This document shows, in pieces, positions 37,445 to 47,991 of a stretch of 64,000 bases of DNA. Each line of letters opens with the position of its first letter. The first letter of the stretch is position 1. The stretch comes from Zygnema cylindricum. Its lineage: Eukaryota > Streptophyta > Zygnematophyceae > Zygnematales > Zygnemataceae. The stretch covers positions 124,001 to 188,000 of the forward strand of contig JBBHKE010000059.1 in assembly GCA_037447655.1 (NCBI GenBank), in the 5' to 3' direction. The position numbers and the translations under genes are program-made. The notes under the pieces are model-generated. The model was not told the origin of the DNA, did no database searches, and saw only the letters and a list, made by a program, of their open reading frames with translations.

Positions 37445-38233
37445 CTGTGAGAGGAGACTAAGTACTTAGAATATTTTTGTCTACGATAGTTTTAATACTT
37501 ACCTTTAATAGTGTGACAGTAGTAGATAGACAGTAAAAGTGTACTGTACTTGCAAGGACACGCGTCGACGATAGGAGATGATCAGGTTTTACAGAGTGGC
37601 GCCGACATTCACTTACACGCGTCACGCAGAAAACGATTAGATTCACCGAATCGGACGAACGCTATCTGAATTATTATTTCGGAAATACATGGTACGGTTT
37701 GATGTTATGATCGTTGATTACATTTGCGCCAACGGACGCGATTCACCTGGGACCACAAGCGTGATTCATGTGGGACCACAAGTGACGAAGCACTCGAGTG
37801 CTTCGTACTACACTACCACAATCAGTTGTACTTTAGCGACTATCGCTGACAAAGCACCTGGAACATTTTATGTACGGTTCGCTATCTGAGAATATTTGGA
37901 AAACATTGTTTTGTAGTTTAGTGTGACAAAAATTAGTGTTTCATTAATTAGGTCTTTAAAAATAATTAAGTTTTGGAGGTACACAAGGTACAGTAAAGTA
38001 CAGGCTGGATACTTTGTCGTAAGTCAGGATAGTCTTGTAGTACGATTACCCGAATTAGTGTGACCAGTAGATACTCATTGTGAGTATATAGTTTAGGACT
38101 AAGCCAATTTTGTAGCATCTAGTTTTGGGATTATGACATTTTAAGGGCAGTTTTTGGGAAACTTCCAGGAGTCATATCTTATGGGTTACTAAGTCATTTA
38201 GGCTCCAATTTTGTAAATTATCAGATGTTTTCC
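37445..38233 (+). mobile_element. Copia family 2 LTR and leader
   Basis: Starts TGTGAGAGGAGACTAAG and aligns with the minus-strand copy at 5330-6311. It precedes the family-2 gag start at 38234. The exact LTR end is not resolved. Confidence 0.6.
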
Positions 38234-38768
38234 ATGTCTACTTCCACTACTACTGCTTGTCCTCCTCTTGCAACGGTGGTTGTAAAACAACAGGTTATAG
38301 GCAATTCGTCAAGAATTCCTATCTTCAATGGCCAAAAGTATGCGTATTGGGCGGCGATGGTTTAATCTTCGTTTGAAACTGCTAACTTATTGGGGGTCTT
38401 GGATGGCTCCTTTGATGAAACAGATCCAAGTTGGGCGAAAAAGAATTGAATGGCAAGGAACAATCTTATTATTTGTATTTCAGAAAAAAAATCTGGTCAT
38501 GTCTCGCCTGAAAACGAAGAAGGCGAATGAGATTTGGACATCACTGAAATCTGCTTTTGAGAAAACAAAAGTACAAGAGGAGCTCTTGGTGGCTGGAAAA
38601 ATTTGGGGGTACAAATACTCGGGGGGAACTATGGTCGAGCATTGTGACAACTTTCGTGCACTTATTGATGCACACTCTTCTGCTGAGGGGTCATTTCTTG
38701 AGTTTCAGCAGACAACTTTGCTTATTAGAGGACTTCCTAGTATCATGAAAGGTGTGTCTGTTCAGTAA
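38234..38768 (+). pseudogene. Copia family 2 gag, truncated
   Basis: Begins MSTSTTTACPP and contains RIPIFNGQKYAYWAAM and the UBN2-type gag core (AFEKTKVQEELL, YSGGTMVEHCDNFRALID, LLIRGLPS). Two in-frame stops fall near the start (after AAMV and after WAKKN), and it ends at TAA before a zinc knuckle. It belongs to a different Copia lineage from the main family, whose gag has FIYWETMM instead. It is cut off next to the MATE intron repeat at 38878. Confidence 0.75.
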
Positions 38769-38877
38769 AGAGTCATGCTAAAGCTAGTTGGTCGTTTCAA
38801 TTAGCATATAATCTTATATTGGAGGAAGAGTCTAATACTAAACTGTGTACTTGGGGAACTAGATGATTGGCAATTTG

Positions 38878-39360
38878 AGTGATGGGGTAATTGGGTAATT
38901 GGGTAATTGGGTAATTTGATAATTGGATAATTGGGTAATTGGATAATTGGATAATTGGGTAATTGGATTTCAAGGTAATTGAGTATCTGTGCATTGTTGA
39001 AATAACTACTTCGTTACGTTTCTACATATGTCTTTGTTTTACGATTTTTGTTATTTTTTAGTTCTTAGTGCTATGGCTAAGTTATGTTTTTTTATTCACT
39101 ATTTCTTAGTTTTTTCCATCGTATTTCAATTTCTATTTCTATCAAATTCGTGTATCCCATGGAATACCATCGGGATCCAAACTTTGTAAGGCTGAAGAGG
39201 CAGTCACGTTTTTTTTTTGTGTTTTTGTATACCGCACCACTTTTAGTGTGACATTTATAGGTCTTTTTTTTTTATCTTTCACGTTCCATTAGATCATTTA
39301 TGTAGCTTTTTTGATGGGGAAAACAACATTAACACTAATAGCGATACACGGTGTAGTTTA
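38878..39360 (+). repeat. MATE intron-4 sequence, inverted-repeat arm B
   Basis: Starts with the GGTAATTG minisatellite (38878-38990) and aligns with the reverse complement of 25725-26240 through ATCGGGATCCAAAC, GAAGAGGCAGT and a MITE end ATTAACACTAATAGCG at 39328-39353. More MITE-like sequence runs on to about 39460. Confidence 0.75.
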
Positions 39361-39504
39361 GGGGTATGAGAACCTAAAATATGTCCAATTTTCGATTTAG
39401 AGAACGCCAATTAGAAGGTGAGAAACTTGCATTTCAATCGCAACCGTTGGATACACGTTTTTCCTAACTGTGTTTATCTATTTATTCATTTTCCCTCTCA
39501 CCAG

Positions 39505-40910
39505 GCTTCCGCCCTCTCCATTTCCCTTTCTACAGTTACCTTGATGTACCTTATTTCCTCGGGCCTATCAGCTGCTGCCTCCACACGTGTGGCCAATGAG
39601 ATAGGGGCGGGACACTGGAGAGCCGCAAGAAGGAGCGCCTATGTGGGCTTTAGTCTCTCGTGCATTTTCGTGAGAACTTTTTTCTTTTCTTTTAAATAGT
39701 TAAATTTCTCTTTTATTCTACATGTATTTGTTCATTTCTTTATTATTTTGCCTGTTTTGTTTTATATTGTTGTCTTTATTTGTTGTTTTTTGAATCTAGG
39801 AGTTCTGTTGTTACCTTCAGTTTCTCGTATAGTATCGAAAGAGTTCTTACTTATTTGATCATTTATTAATTTTTTAACTTTTTTTTTCTTTCGAGAAGAA
39901 AATAAAGGCTTTCAATTTTTTTCATAATTCTTTTCTGTCTGTGTTTTAGGGTTTAATTCATTCAACATTTACTTTTCTCATCCGAAATCGATGGGGTTTT
40001 CTCTTCAGCAACAATTTGGAAGTCGTTGATTACGTGGCTTCAATATTTTGGGTTTCAACAATTATGGTAAAATTCTCATCCTTTTTTCTTTTTTCTCATC
40101 AATTTTTAAGGTTGTGGTTGTTAGGATCAACTTTTATATCTTATTTTCTTTATCAATTTTAGGGTTTTGGTTGTTATGGTGACGCTTTATATCCTAATCT
40201 TTTTTTTTGTTATTACGATCGATTGTTACAGTAAAATTTTGGTATCCTTTTTTTTCAATTCGATGGTTTACCTTCGTGAACTAAAAGTTATATGAATAAG
40301 AAATTATAAGCACTAATCTAACCATCAACCCGCAACGAAATAAACTATAAATTTCCACTAAAATGATGACCCACTCTATTTATGACCTAGCTCTGGCTGT
40401 TTATGTATAATTCTGTTAAGAACATTAACATATCTATTTAGTACAAAGCGATATAAACTTGCTATCAATACGGCGGTAAACGGTATTTGACAGATTTTCA
40501 CGTTTTGTGTTTTTTTCTCTTTCGTTGTTTTATTCTTTCCATTTCTTTTCACTTCCTTGCAGGTTTTTTTTGATGCGTTGAATCTAGTACTATGTGGAGT
40601 TATGATGGGCATCGGAAAACAGATTGTTGCAACATCTTGCATTGTTTTTTCATATTATTTTGTGGGAACTCCAGCGGGAATTGTACTTGCATTTCCCGGA
40701 AAGTTGGGTGCTATGGGATTGTGGATTGGATTAACTTTGGGGTTGATCTTACAAACTAGTCTTCTCACTTTCTATATGTTTAGGACCGACTGGAGAAATG
40801 AAGTTTCAAAATATTGTGTTGAGGCGAACGAAGGTGAAGCTTCTAATCAAGAGGATGTGGAACTTTTGACGATGAAGGAGGGAGAGAGTTGTATAGCCCG
40901 TGTTTTTTGA
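39505..40910 (+). pseudogene. MATE transporter gene, exons 5-7 only (3' half)
   Basis: Exons 39505-39669 (ASALSISLSTVTLMYLISSG, then the conserved ASTRVANEIGAG), 39950-40066 (FLIRNRWGFLFSNNLEVVDY) and 40563-40910 (LNLVLCGVMMGIGKQIVATS, then a hydrophilic tail ending ARVF). All junctions are GT-AG in phase 0, and there is no internal stop. Exon 5 begins exactly where the minus-strand exon 4 (ending AELE at 26283) leaves off, also in phase 0. Together the halves would make a transporter of about 582 residues with twelve helices, the normal size for plant DTX/MATE proteins. On its own this half has no start or first six helices, so it cannot make a transporter. Confidence 0.85.
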
Positions 40911-41295
40911 ATATGGATTTTCGAATAAAGTTTCAATTACAAGTATCTTTTAGGGTTTTAATAATAGACTAAGAGGATTGAGGACGTCTTTTATCGTTTG
41001 AGGATTTTCGAATAAAACTATCTAGTAGGGTTTTATGTAAACATTGGAGCACGAAGATGGAATACCCCTTTATTGCATCACTGTAGGACCAACATAGTTC
41101 GAGTACTTATTAATTTTGTAACTAAAACGCCAACAGTTATGGGGACAAATTAGCTAGAAGTTTGCGGCACCAAATTGTTGACACATAGACCAAGGGCGTA
41201 TCTACATCGAACACATTACAAAATGATGCGCTAGTATTTTAAGTAATGACATGATATTGAACAAGCTCCACTATGGTAGTATCCTATTGGTTGAA
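40911..41295. other. 3' flank of MATE half, no gene recognised
   Basis: Likely 3' UTR with ATTTTCGAATAAA (about 40918 and repeated near 41016), then unassigned sequence. Confidence 0.45.
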
Positions 41296-41601
41296 AGTTT
41301 GTTTATGCCATAACAAAAGTATGTTACGTTCACGAAGGTCCCGATAGATCAATTTAACCATTTTTTGGTGGAGATTTTGGGATCTTCGGACAGGTCCTTC
41401 AAGGATTTCCTTCGAGATTGTGCACGAGAATCTTTTGAATCGGGATGGAGGAGTCCTCCACTGAACCTTTGAGTTGCTTTCAACCGCTGAAGTTGCTTTC
41501 AACCGCTGAAGTGTATCAGTTGCCCTTCAACGAGCTCAAGCTGCGGCCCTCCGGCCCTTCTCTGACAGAGCACAGCAGCAAGGTCGTAAAAAACAGGCAA
41601 A
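41296..41601 (-). repeat. Unidentified 300-bp sequence, copy 1 of a direct repeat
   Basis: Near-identical to 42654-42942 (both start AGTTTGTTTATGCCATAAC and end GTCGTAAAAAACAGGCAA). A minus-strand frame contains KLIYRDLRERNILLLW, reminiscent of a kinase catalytic loop, but nothing else supports a kinase. A 20-base internal duplication (TTGCTTTCAACCGCTGAAG) is present here only. Confidence 0.75.
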
Positions 41602-42272
41602 ACATGTTGTTGGTAGTTTGATCTACTTTATGAACTGTACTTGTCCTGATATAGCTGCAGCTGTGGGAGTATTAAGTAGGAGTCCAAATGATCCTAGGAA
41701 GAAAGATTGGGAAGCGGCCAAAAGGGTCATGCGGTATTTGGTAGGAACAAGAGATTTGTGGTTGCATCTAGGTGGGGATAACACTGACATCACTACTTGG
41801 AGTGATGCCAGTTATGAGGATGCTTCGATGAGGAGGTGTACTTTTGGATATGTGTTGTATGTTGGGAATGGGGCTTGTTGTTGGAGCAGTAAGCAACAAA
41901 AGGTGATTGCTCAGCTCACCATGGAGGCTGAGTATATGGCCTCTTGTTCTACTGTGAAAGAATTAATGTGGGTGAAATCTTTGCTTCAAGAATTGGGATA
42001 CATGAAGAATGGACTACAAAAGATATTTTGTGATAATCAAGCTGCGATTGCAATCGCAGCAAACCCTAAACATCATTTTAAAGCAAAACACATTGATATT
42101 CGTTTGAGCTTTGTTAGGGAGATAGTTGAGAATAAAATCATTAGTTTGGAGTATGGACCAGATGGTGAGATGAGAGCAGTTATGATGACTTAACCGGTTC
42201 CTTCTCCTAAATTAATATTTTGTAGGGAAGAGTGTGGACTGAAGCAAAAGATAGACTAGAAAATAAGGGGAG
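41602..42272 (+). pseudogene. Copia RNase H fragment
   Basis: A 191-residue frame (41618-42193) carries the end of reverse transcriptase (YFMNCTCPDIAAAVGVLSR) and the Copia RNase H domain (WSDASYEDASMRRCTFGYVL, TMEAEYMA, KHIDIRLSFVRE). A polypurine tract AAAATAAGGGGAG at 42260-42272 abuts the LTR. The 5' side is cut at the repeat boundary 41601/41602. The frame is open for its whole length, so this is among the better preserved Copia pieces. Confidence 0.85.
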
Positions 42273-42653
42273 TGTTGAAAAAAAAAAGGGTATTTTGTAG
42301 TCCCTCTTGTGACCTTACTTCAACCCTCATACTTGTCGTAGTCACTAAGGACTTGCAGTCAGCCATGGCTGCCTCTAGCATCTAAAGAGACAGGCAGATC
42401 ACTAATATTAACTTTACAAAACATAGTGTGTTAGTTGTGGGAATTGATCCAAGGACCTCTAGATGACCGCCGTACGGACTAGCCATGCGCCTTATCCAAT
42501 AGGTCTTAGAAGAGCGATACACATATATGACGCGATATTTATTTAAAGATGTACCGCGCCAGATATTCCCTTTTAAACAAATTACGCGACATAGTGGTTC
42601 GCACGAAATTGGACAGCACGAAATATCCGAATCGACATGTAATTTCGACATGT
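42273..42653 (+). mobile_element. Copia 3' LTR, truncated
   Basis: Starts TGTTGAAAAAAAAAAGG after the polypurine tract and contains ACTTGTCGTAGTCACT. The antisense tRNA-like module reads, in reverse complement, GACCTATTGGATAAGGCG (42489-42506). It breaks off where repeat copy 2 begins. Confidence 0.85.
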
Positions 42654-43050
42654 AAGTTTGTTTATGCCATAACAAAAGTATGTTACGTTCACGAAGGTCC
42701 CGATAGATCAATTTAACCATTTTTTGGTGGAGATTTTGGGATCTTTGGACAAGTCTTTCAAGGATTTCTTTCGAGATGTTGCACAAGAATCTTTTGAATC
42801 GCGATGGAGGAGTCCTCCACTGAACCTTTGAGTTGCTTTCAACCGCTGAAGTGTATCAGTTGCCCTTCAGCGAGCTCAAGCTGCGGCCCTCCGGCCCTTC
42901 TCTGACAGAGCACAGCGGCAAGGTCGTAAAAAACAGGCAAGGCCTTTGAGATCTTCCACCAAGAGATGCAATCACATCCGCGACCTCCGAAGTTGTGAAC
43001 CCTAGCTTGTCACCTAATCTAGGTTTCTTCTCTTTGTGGGTACCCATTTT
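42654..43050 (-). repeat. Unidentified sequence, copy 2 with extension
   Basis: 42654-42942 is the second direct copy. The minus-strand frame extends to an ATG at 43053 (MKMGTHKEKKPRLGDKLGFT), giving a possible small exon, unidentified. A gene fragment caught between transposon pieces is plausible. Confidence 0.5.
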
Positions 43051-43802
43051 CACTAATTAATAAGGTAGATACGAGTTTTAGTTAATTAGCGTTGTTAAAT
43101 ACTAGTTTTAATTAGCGTTGCTGTTTAATCCTTTAGACAACACAATTTCTCTTGACTCTATTTTCTAAATGTTTCTTTTGTTTCCCCCTTTGAATTTTGA
43201 TGGTTTTTCCATCGTAGGTTGCTTTATTTATAATACTGTATGTTTTGAGAATGCAGATTAAATTTAGTGTCAAATGTGAATGTCAGTGTTTCCGTCAGCA
43301 AACTTGACATTCCTCGATTCTAACATTAAAGTAACGCCTGAAATTGCTATGTGACCTAAATCAATGTGAGTCGCGGTTGCTATTTTGTTGACCTTCATAT
43401 GACAAGACATGTGACAGTTGAACACTTACAATTTACAAGTGCTTTGATAGCTCACACAATTTGGTAGATGCGTCCATCAGATTAACATGAATGGCTTTAA
43501 TCTTCAATCCTTTAAATACTCAATCGTACAAATGTAGGTCATAAAATATGTCGAACCAGCCAGTTAATTTTGATTTTATTTCCTTTTTATACCAACAATT
43601 TGACTTTTGCAAATATAAAACAGTTTTTTACATGTGCCCTTATTGCACTAAACCTATTTTATTACTTTACTCAACCGCAATTTCGCTTTATGTTTTAAGT
43701 GACATAAAATGTATTCATACCTCCTTTAAAAGGTAAAGGAATGTAATCTCAGAATAAGCCCACAATTAGTCCTTCCATTTGCATACGCCATTTTTATGCA
43801 GC

Positions 43803-44004
43803 TACACCGCCCATCGTTATTAGTGTTAAAGAAAAATTAGTGTAAATGCGAAATTATAATTAATAATACTAATTTAGTGCAAGGTGACGTGGCTAATTTT
43901 GGTCCACTTCCTTAAATAATGTTGTTAACACTATTTTGTGATTTCTGGCCAAAAAAAGTCGTGACAGAATTAGTGTTATTAACACTAATAACGATGGGCG
44001 GTGC
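43803..44004. mobile_element. MITE with long perfect inverted ends
   Basis: Left end ACACCGCCCATCGTTATTAG mirrors the right end CTAATAACGATGGGCGGTG. It is inserted in the segmental duplication and absent from block 2. Confidence 0.85.
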
Positions 44005-44479
44005 AGTTGGTAGCGAGTCGTTTAAATTATCTTTGTTACAACTTTTTAGTTAAAACCTTTATCGTAAGTTATGTTATGGGCTTTTCATGTGATCTTCTTA
44101 GATCGTTACTTTGATCAGCGACCGTCCAATCGTCTTAATCTGACGGTGTAAATAAAAATATTTGGTCCAAATGTTTTAATTGGTCCAATTTTTGGTCTGA
44201 ATGTTTTAATTGGTCCGAATAGGTCCGAGTACAATATGGGTCTTAAGGTCATATTGTATGTTTTGCGTACAATAGGCATTTTGTATGGGCCTACTTTCAC
44301 CTATTTTTGAACTATGATTAAAAGCTAGCAGTGAGTCTCTCAGTCGTTTGTCAGTCGTTCGTTAGTGAGTCAGTAGTGAGTCCTTCCGTTTCCAGGCAAC
44401 ATTTTTGTGCAGCTAGTTGGATTAGCAGTTGGTAGTGAGTCATTTAAATAATCTTTGTCAAAAATTTTACATGGTGTAG

Positions 44480-44700
44480 TACACCATCGATCATAATTAG
44501 CGTGTATATTTTTTTCGCCACGGAAAACATCTTTTCTCTGTACACATTTGTCCAATTTTCAATTCAAGACCGCCATTAAGAAGCTGAGAATACAACCTTT
44601 CAATCGTAACCGTCAGATCCTCAATCCGACAAGTATGTACGGAGAAAATATGTTTTAAGAGACAAAAAAAACATACACGCTAAATACGATCGACGGTGTA
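44480..44700. mobile_element. Short MITE (221 bp)
   Basis: Ends TACACCATCGATCATAATTAG and ...AAATACGATCGACGGTGTA, with the CATCTTTTCTCTGTACACAT block of the short-MITE family. Absent from block 2. Confidence 0.8.
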
Positions 44701-45286
44701 CTGTAGTGAGTCATTTAAATCATCTTTGTCACGACTTGGTGGATTAATAGGTTGTAGTGAATCTGTCATTCATAGGTTTCGACTTTCGAGACATTTATTG
44801 ATAGTTTTTAACTTTTTATTAAGTAATGTGAGTTACGCTGAATTTTTCTAAGTACCTGCCAAGGTACTTTGAACTCTTTCTGTATTTTTACGCTGCAAAC
44901 CATAAAAACAGTTCAAAGATGAGAACAGAAAATGAGTTACAACCCATCCGTACACATCCTAATATTCACATAGAAAGGCATACAAATGCATAAAACAAAC
45001 TGACCAGGGATTGGAATATAATAGAAGTGAAAGTGATACATGGCTGACATATAAAAGAGTGACGTGTCACAGTCGATGACGTGTGACATCAGGTGACTTT
45101 TGGCTGACGTCATCCGAGGCGGCTCCTGCAGAAGATACGACAGAGGGAGTGAGAGGTACCAGAGGGAAGGGTCTGTCACTCTTTTACAGAGGCGTTGGTT
45201 CCGTGTGAGGGGATTTAAGGTTTGGCAGGTTTTTAGTGCAGTAGGTTCCGTGTGAGGGGATTTAGGATTTGGCAGGTTTTTAGTGC

Positions 45287-45322
45287 AGTACACCGTGAAT
45301 CGCTATTAGTGTTAATTGCAGG
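45287..45322. mobile_element. MITE end fragment
   Basis: TACACCGTGAATCGCTATTAG plus TGTTAAT at the end of block 1. No matching right end nearby. Confidence 0.55.
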
Positions 45323-46156
45323 ATTCACACTAGAAACGGATGGTGAATGAGATGACGAAATGAATGCTCTCGTACCATTCATTTCGCATAAAAACAAAAA
45401 ACAGAGGCGCCAAACAGCTCGACCGCTCGGCTGTCAACCTTTTTGGAGCGTAGCGTCAGACAAAATACACTTTTTGGAGCGTAGCGGCGGTCAAAACATT
45501 GTGTACTGTAGTGATGTGTATCTCAAAATTTTTTATTGCGATAAATCAATATATCGAATGTTGACCGGTAAGCAGAGGTCGCAAACGGTCAACCGAAACC
45601 ATGAGCGACCGTTAACCGACCGCCCGCGCCGGATCAGGAACGGATTCCGTTGCCAAATTTTGGGGGTCGGGCGGTTACAGTCATTTGACTCACCAAGAAA
45701 AAAAAATTGGTCAGTTACGGTCGGTCAAACAAAAAACCAAAAAAAGAGAAAAGTTTGTACTTTTTTTTTCCAACATTATTGTTCTTTGTACTTTTGGTAT
45801 CGTGGAAGTACGTGGTATCATGATTAGCGTCGCAAATCTGACAAGGTACTAACACTATTTATTTCGCGAAACTTACAAAAAGATAATCCAACATTCATGT
45901 ACTTTATACTTTTTGGCATCGTGGAAGTACGTGACATCATGATTAGCGTCGCAAATTTGACACGGTACTGTAGTAAGCAATTTATTTCGCAAATCAAAGG
46001 GAACGCGACAAAGCGATGCAAATCTGACACGGTAGTACACTATTCATTTCGAAAATCTTAGGGAACGCGACAAAGCGTCGCAAATCAGACACGGTAGTAC
46101 GGTATTCATTTCACAAATCTTAGGCAACGTGACAAAGCGTCGCAAATCTAACACAA
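45323..46156. repeat. Tandem repeats, two scales
   Basis: Sequence before 45740 has CCCGTACCCG-like and AACCGACCGCCCG fragments. From 45740 a roughly 130-bp unit (GGAAGTACGTGRYATCATGATTAGCGTCGCAAAT) occurs twice. From about 45975 a 60-bp unit (TTCATTTCGCAAATCTTAGG / AACGCGACAAAGCGTCGC) occurs at least three times. No gene. Confidence 0.7.
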
Positions 46157-46359
46157 TACATCGTCGATTGTATTTAGCGTGTTGAACACTAATTCGTCGC
46201 CCCTAAATTTTGACCCTTGAACCTTAAATAGAATAAATGACGCTATTTAAGGATGTGGACCAAAATTTGCCATGTCTCCTGGCACTGAATTAGAATTAAT
46301 GACGCTAATTTTTTCTTTACTCTAATAATTTCTACACGTTAAATACGATCAACGGTGTA
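46157..46359. mobile_element. MITE inserted inside the tandem array
   Basis: Ends TACATCGTCGATTGTATTTAG and ...TTAAATACGATCAACGGTGTA. The 60-bp array resumes right after it (TACACTATTCATTTCGCAAAT), so the MITE split a pre-existing array. Confidence 0.75.
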
Positions 46360-46438
46360 ATACACTATTCATTTCGCAAATCTTAGGGAACGCTAGGTGG
46401 TACTAGGTGCTATTAGTACTAGTGGTACTGCAGTTGGT

Positions 46439-47483
46439 TGAAACTCTGAGACCTCCATAAGTCCTCAGAGTAGACAGCTTCCGAGAAGCCTCTAGGATAA
46501 TCCTGACCCCTTTGTGTTGCAGCAAAAATAGCTACCACCCTGGCAGACAAAAACCCTGATCACCTCACCCGTGTGAAGGCAAGACTCCTCTGAGTTGATA
46601 GCAAAAAGAATCTCTGAATTTGCTCCCCTAAGCAATAAGTTATGGAGGGTCAAAGTTGACCTTTTGTACAGAAGCTCTCTAGGAGAGAGGGTCCTATCTT
46701 CTAATTTTTCTAAGTCCTATCTCTCTCACAGACTCTATCTACTGATGTACGGAACCAATTAGAATTGAGTTCCGTACGCAAAAGTACAGCTGCCGGTGTA
46801 CTGTATGTACGGACATTGTACGACATGGCCAAAATGTCGACACATGTCAAATCCGGATTCGGTGCCTTAATCTCTGGAGATTCCACAATCCAACGGAATT
46901 TTGCCACGCGTCATCCGATGTGGCGATGGCCACAAACCGCCGAAATCTTCCTCCGCGATCTCGGCGCTAATTGCGGCGGTTCGATTAAACTCGGATTTAA
47001 TCGTAGCCGTAATAAATACATGCGCGGTATTTGTTTCACTTACGAAACAAATGCGCGGTATTGATTTTTGTCCGTACCGTAATTCGTACATTATATATTA
47101 CTGGATCTATGTATCCCGTAATCTATAACAGTTAAATGATTTATCGTACGTATACCTATTTAAATAAATATCAAACTATATAGTATGTAACACTATTGCT
47201 AGACTTAACGGCTAAGGCTACCGGCTATTTCCCGTCTGCCGACGGGTAGGTACAAGGATCAAATCCTGCCGCCGGCACATACCTTTTAAATAAATAAACC
47301 CTAATATAAAATTCCCGTAAACCTTAGGATAGCCTAGGTAGCCATGGCTCTAGCTTCCTCTCCAATTTCTCAGTGACTGCGACAAGTTTGAGAGTTGGAG
47401 AGAGAAGTTAGAGATAGACTGCCTCGGCTTCTATATTTCTTTTCAGACCTAGAAAATATTAATAAAAACCATTAGTTTCTACA
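46439..47483 (-). mobile_element. Copia LTR, minus strand
   Basis: 1045-bp LTR running, in its own sense, TGTAGAAACTAATGG to GAGTTTCA. It is highly similar to the plus-strand LTR at 51126-52173. In the element's sense it follows a truncated gag without a polypurine tract. The tRNA-like module lies at 47203-47277. Confidence 0.85.
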
Positions 47484-47991
47484 CTTTCTGATCTGCCAGC
47501 TTTTGCTGCTGAATCGTACTGCTCTTGTAAATATCGACAAGAGCTTCCCACAGCTCGTCTGCCCTCTGCACATGAAGATGAGGTGTAGCCACTCCTTGAG
47601 TGAGACGCTTGAGAATAAAATGAGTCGCCACGGTATTGTTGAAATCCCTGATTTCAATATTATTCGCCTCTGTTTTCTGAACAGGTGCTACTAGAGCCGA
47701 TCCACTAGCCATCGGTGTGATTTTCTCCTTCCCTTTGTCCAACATGGTGCTTTCTGCAACATCCTCCACCCCCTTGGCCCCTGCAGATCCTCTAGTGAAC
47801 CGAGATCCTCCAAACCCTAGTGGAACTCCCAATGTAGCTGATGGCCGACGCACACGGCCACTCACAATGCCCCATAGTCGTTTTTCAATTAATGCACCCC
47901 TCATCATGGTTTCCCAATAAATGAACCCTATTCCATAAAAAATGGGCACCCTAGAGGGTGGGCCCAAGTTATGTAATTCTGTGACCTCCAT
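47484..47991 (-). pseudogene. Copia gag, truncated but open
   Basis: A 170-residue frame without stops starts at an ATG inside the LTR (MEVTELHNLG). It continues through the mutated primer-binding site into RVPIFYGIGFIYWETMMRG and the gag core (FNNTVATHFILKRL, ADELWEALVDIYKSSTIQQQ). It ends abruptly at LADQKV against the LTR at 47483. The rest of gag and all of pol are gone. Of the main-family gags here it is the longest uninterrupted N-terminal part. Confidence 0.8.

Larger units (their letters stand above)
43331..45291. repeat. Segmental duplication, block 1
   Basis: Aligns in direct orientation with 49086-50465. Shared marks include TTGACCTTCATATGACAAG, GGCAACATTTTTGTG, AGTGAGTCATTTAAAT, CATACAAATGCATAAAACAA and GTCTGTCACTCTTTTACAGA. 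It has been enlarged by a MITE at 43803-44004, an inverted copy of the 23.6-kb repeat at 44086-44330 and a MITE at 44480-44700. A 47-bp tandem pair (GTTCCGTGTGAGGGGATTTA) ends it. No gene. Confidence 0.75.

Noticed and set aside
39505-40910. MATE exons 5-7 captured by the surrounding Copia element
   Set aside because: Introns are retained in sense orientation and flanking Copia pieces belong to two families, so passage through a retrotransposon RNA is unlikely.
41296-41502. Protein kinase fragment (IYRDLRERNILLL)
   Set aside because: Only one loop-like motif; the invariant Asn/Lys spacing and neighbouring DFG/APE motifs are absent.
46765-47064. Conserved 99-residue frame MSSVRKST..., also antisense at 51547-51846
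   Set aside because: It lies antisense in the Copia LTR and is conserved only because the LTRs are similar; broken in other LTR copies.
47203-47277. Genuine tRNA gene
   Set aside because: tRNA-like D- and T-arm sequence, but no acceptor stem pairing and it recurs in every LTR; described as a module of the LTR instead.
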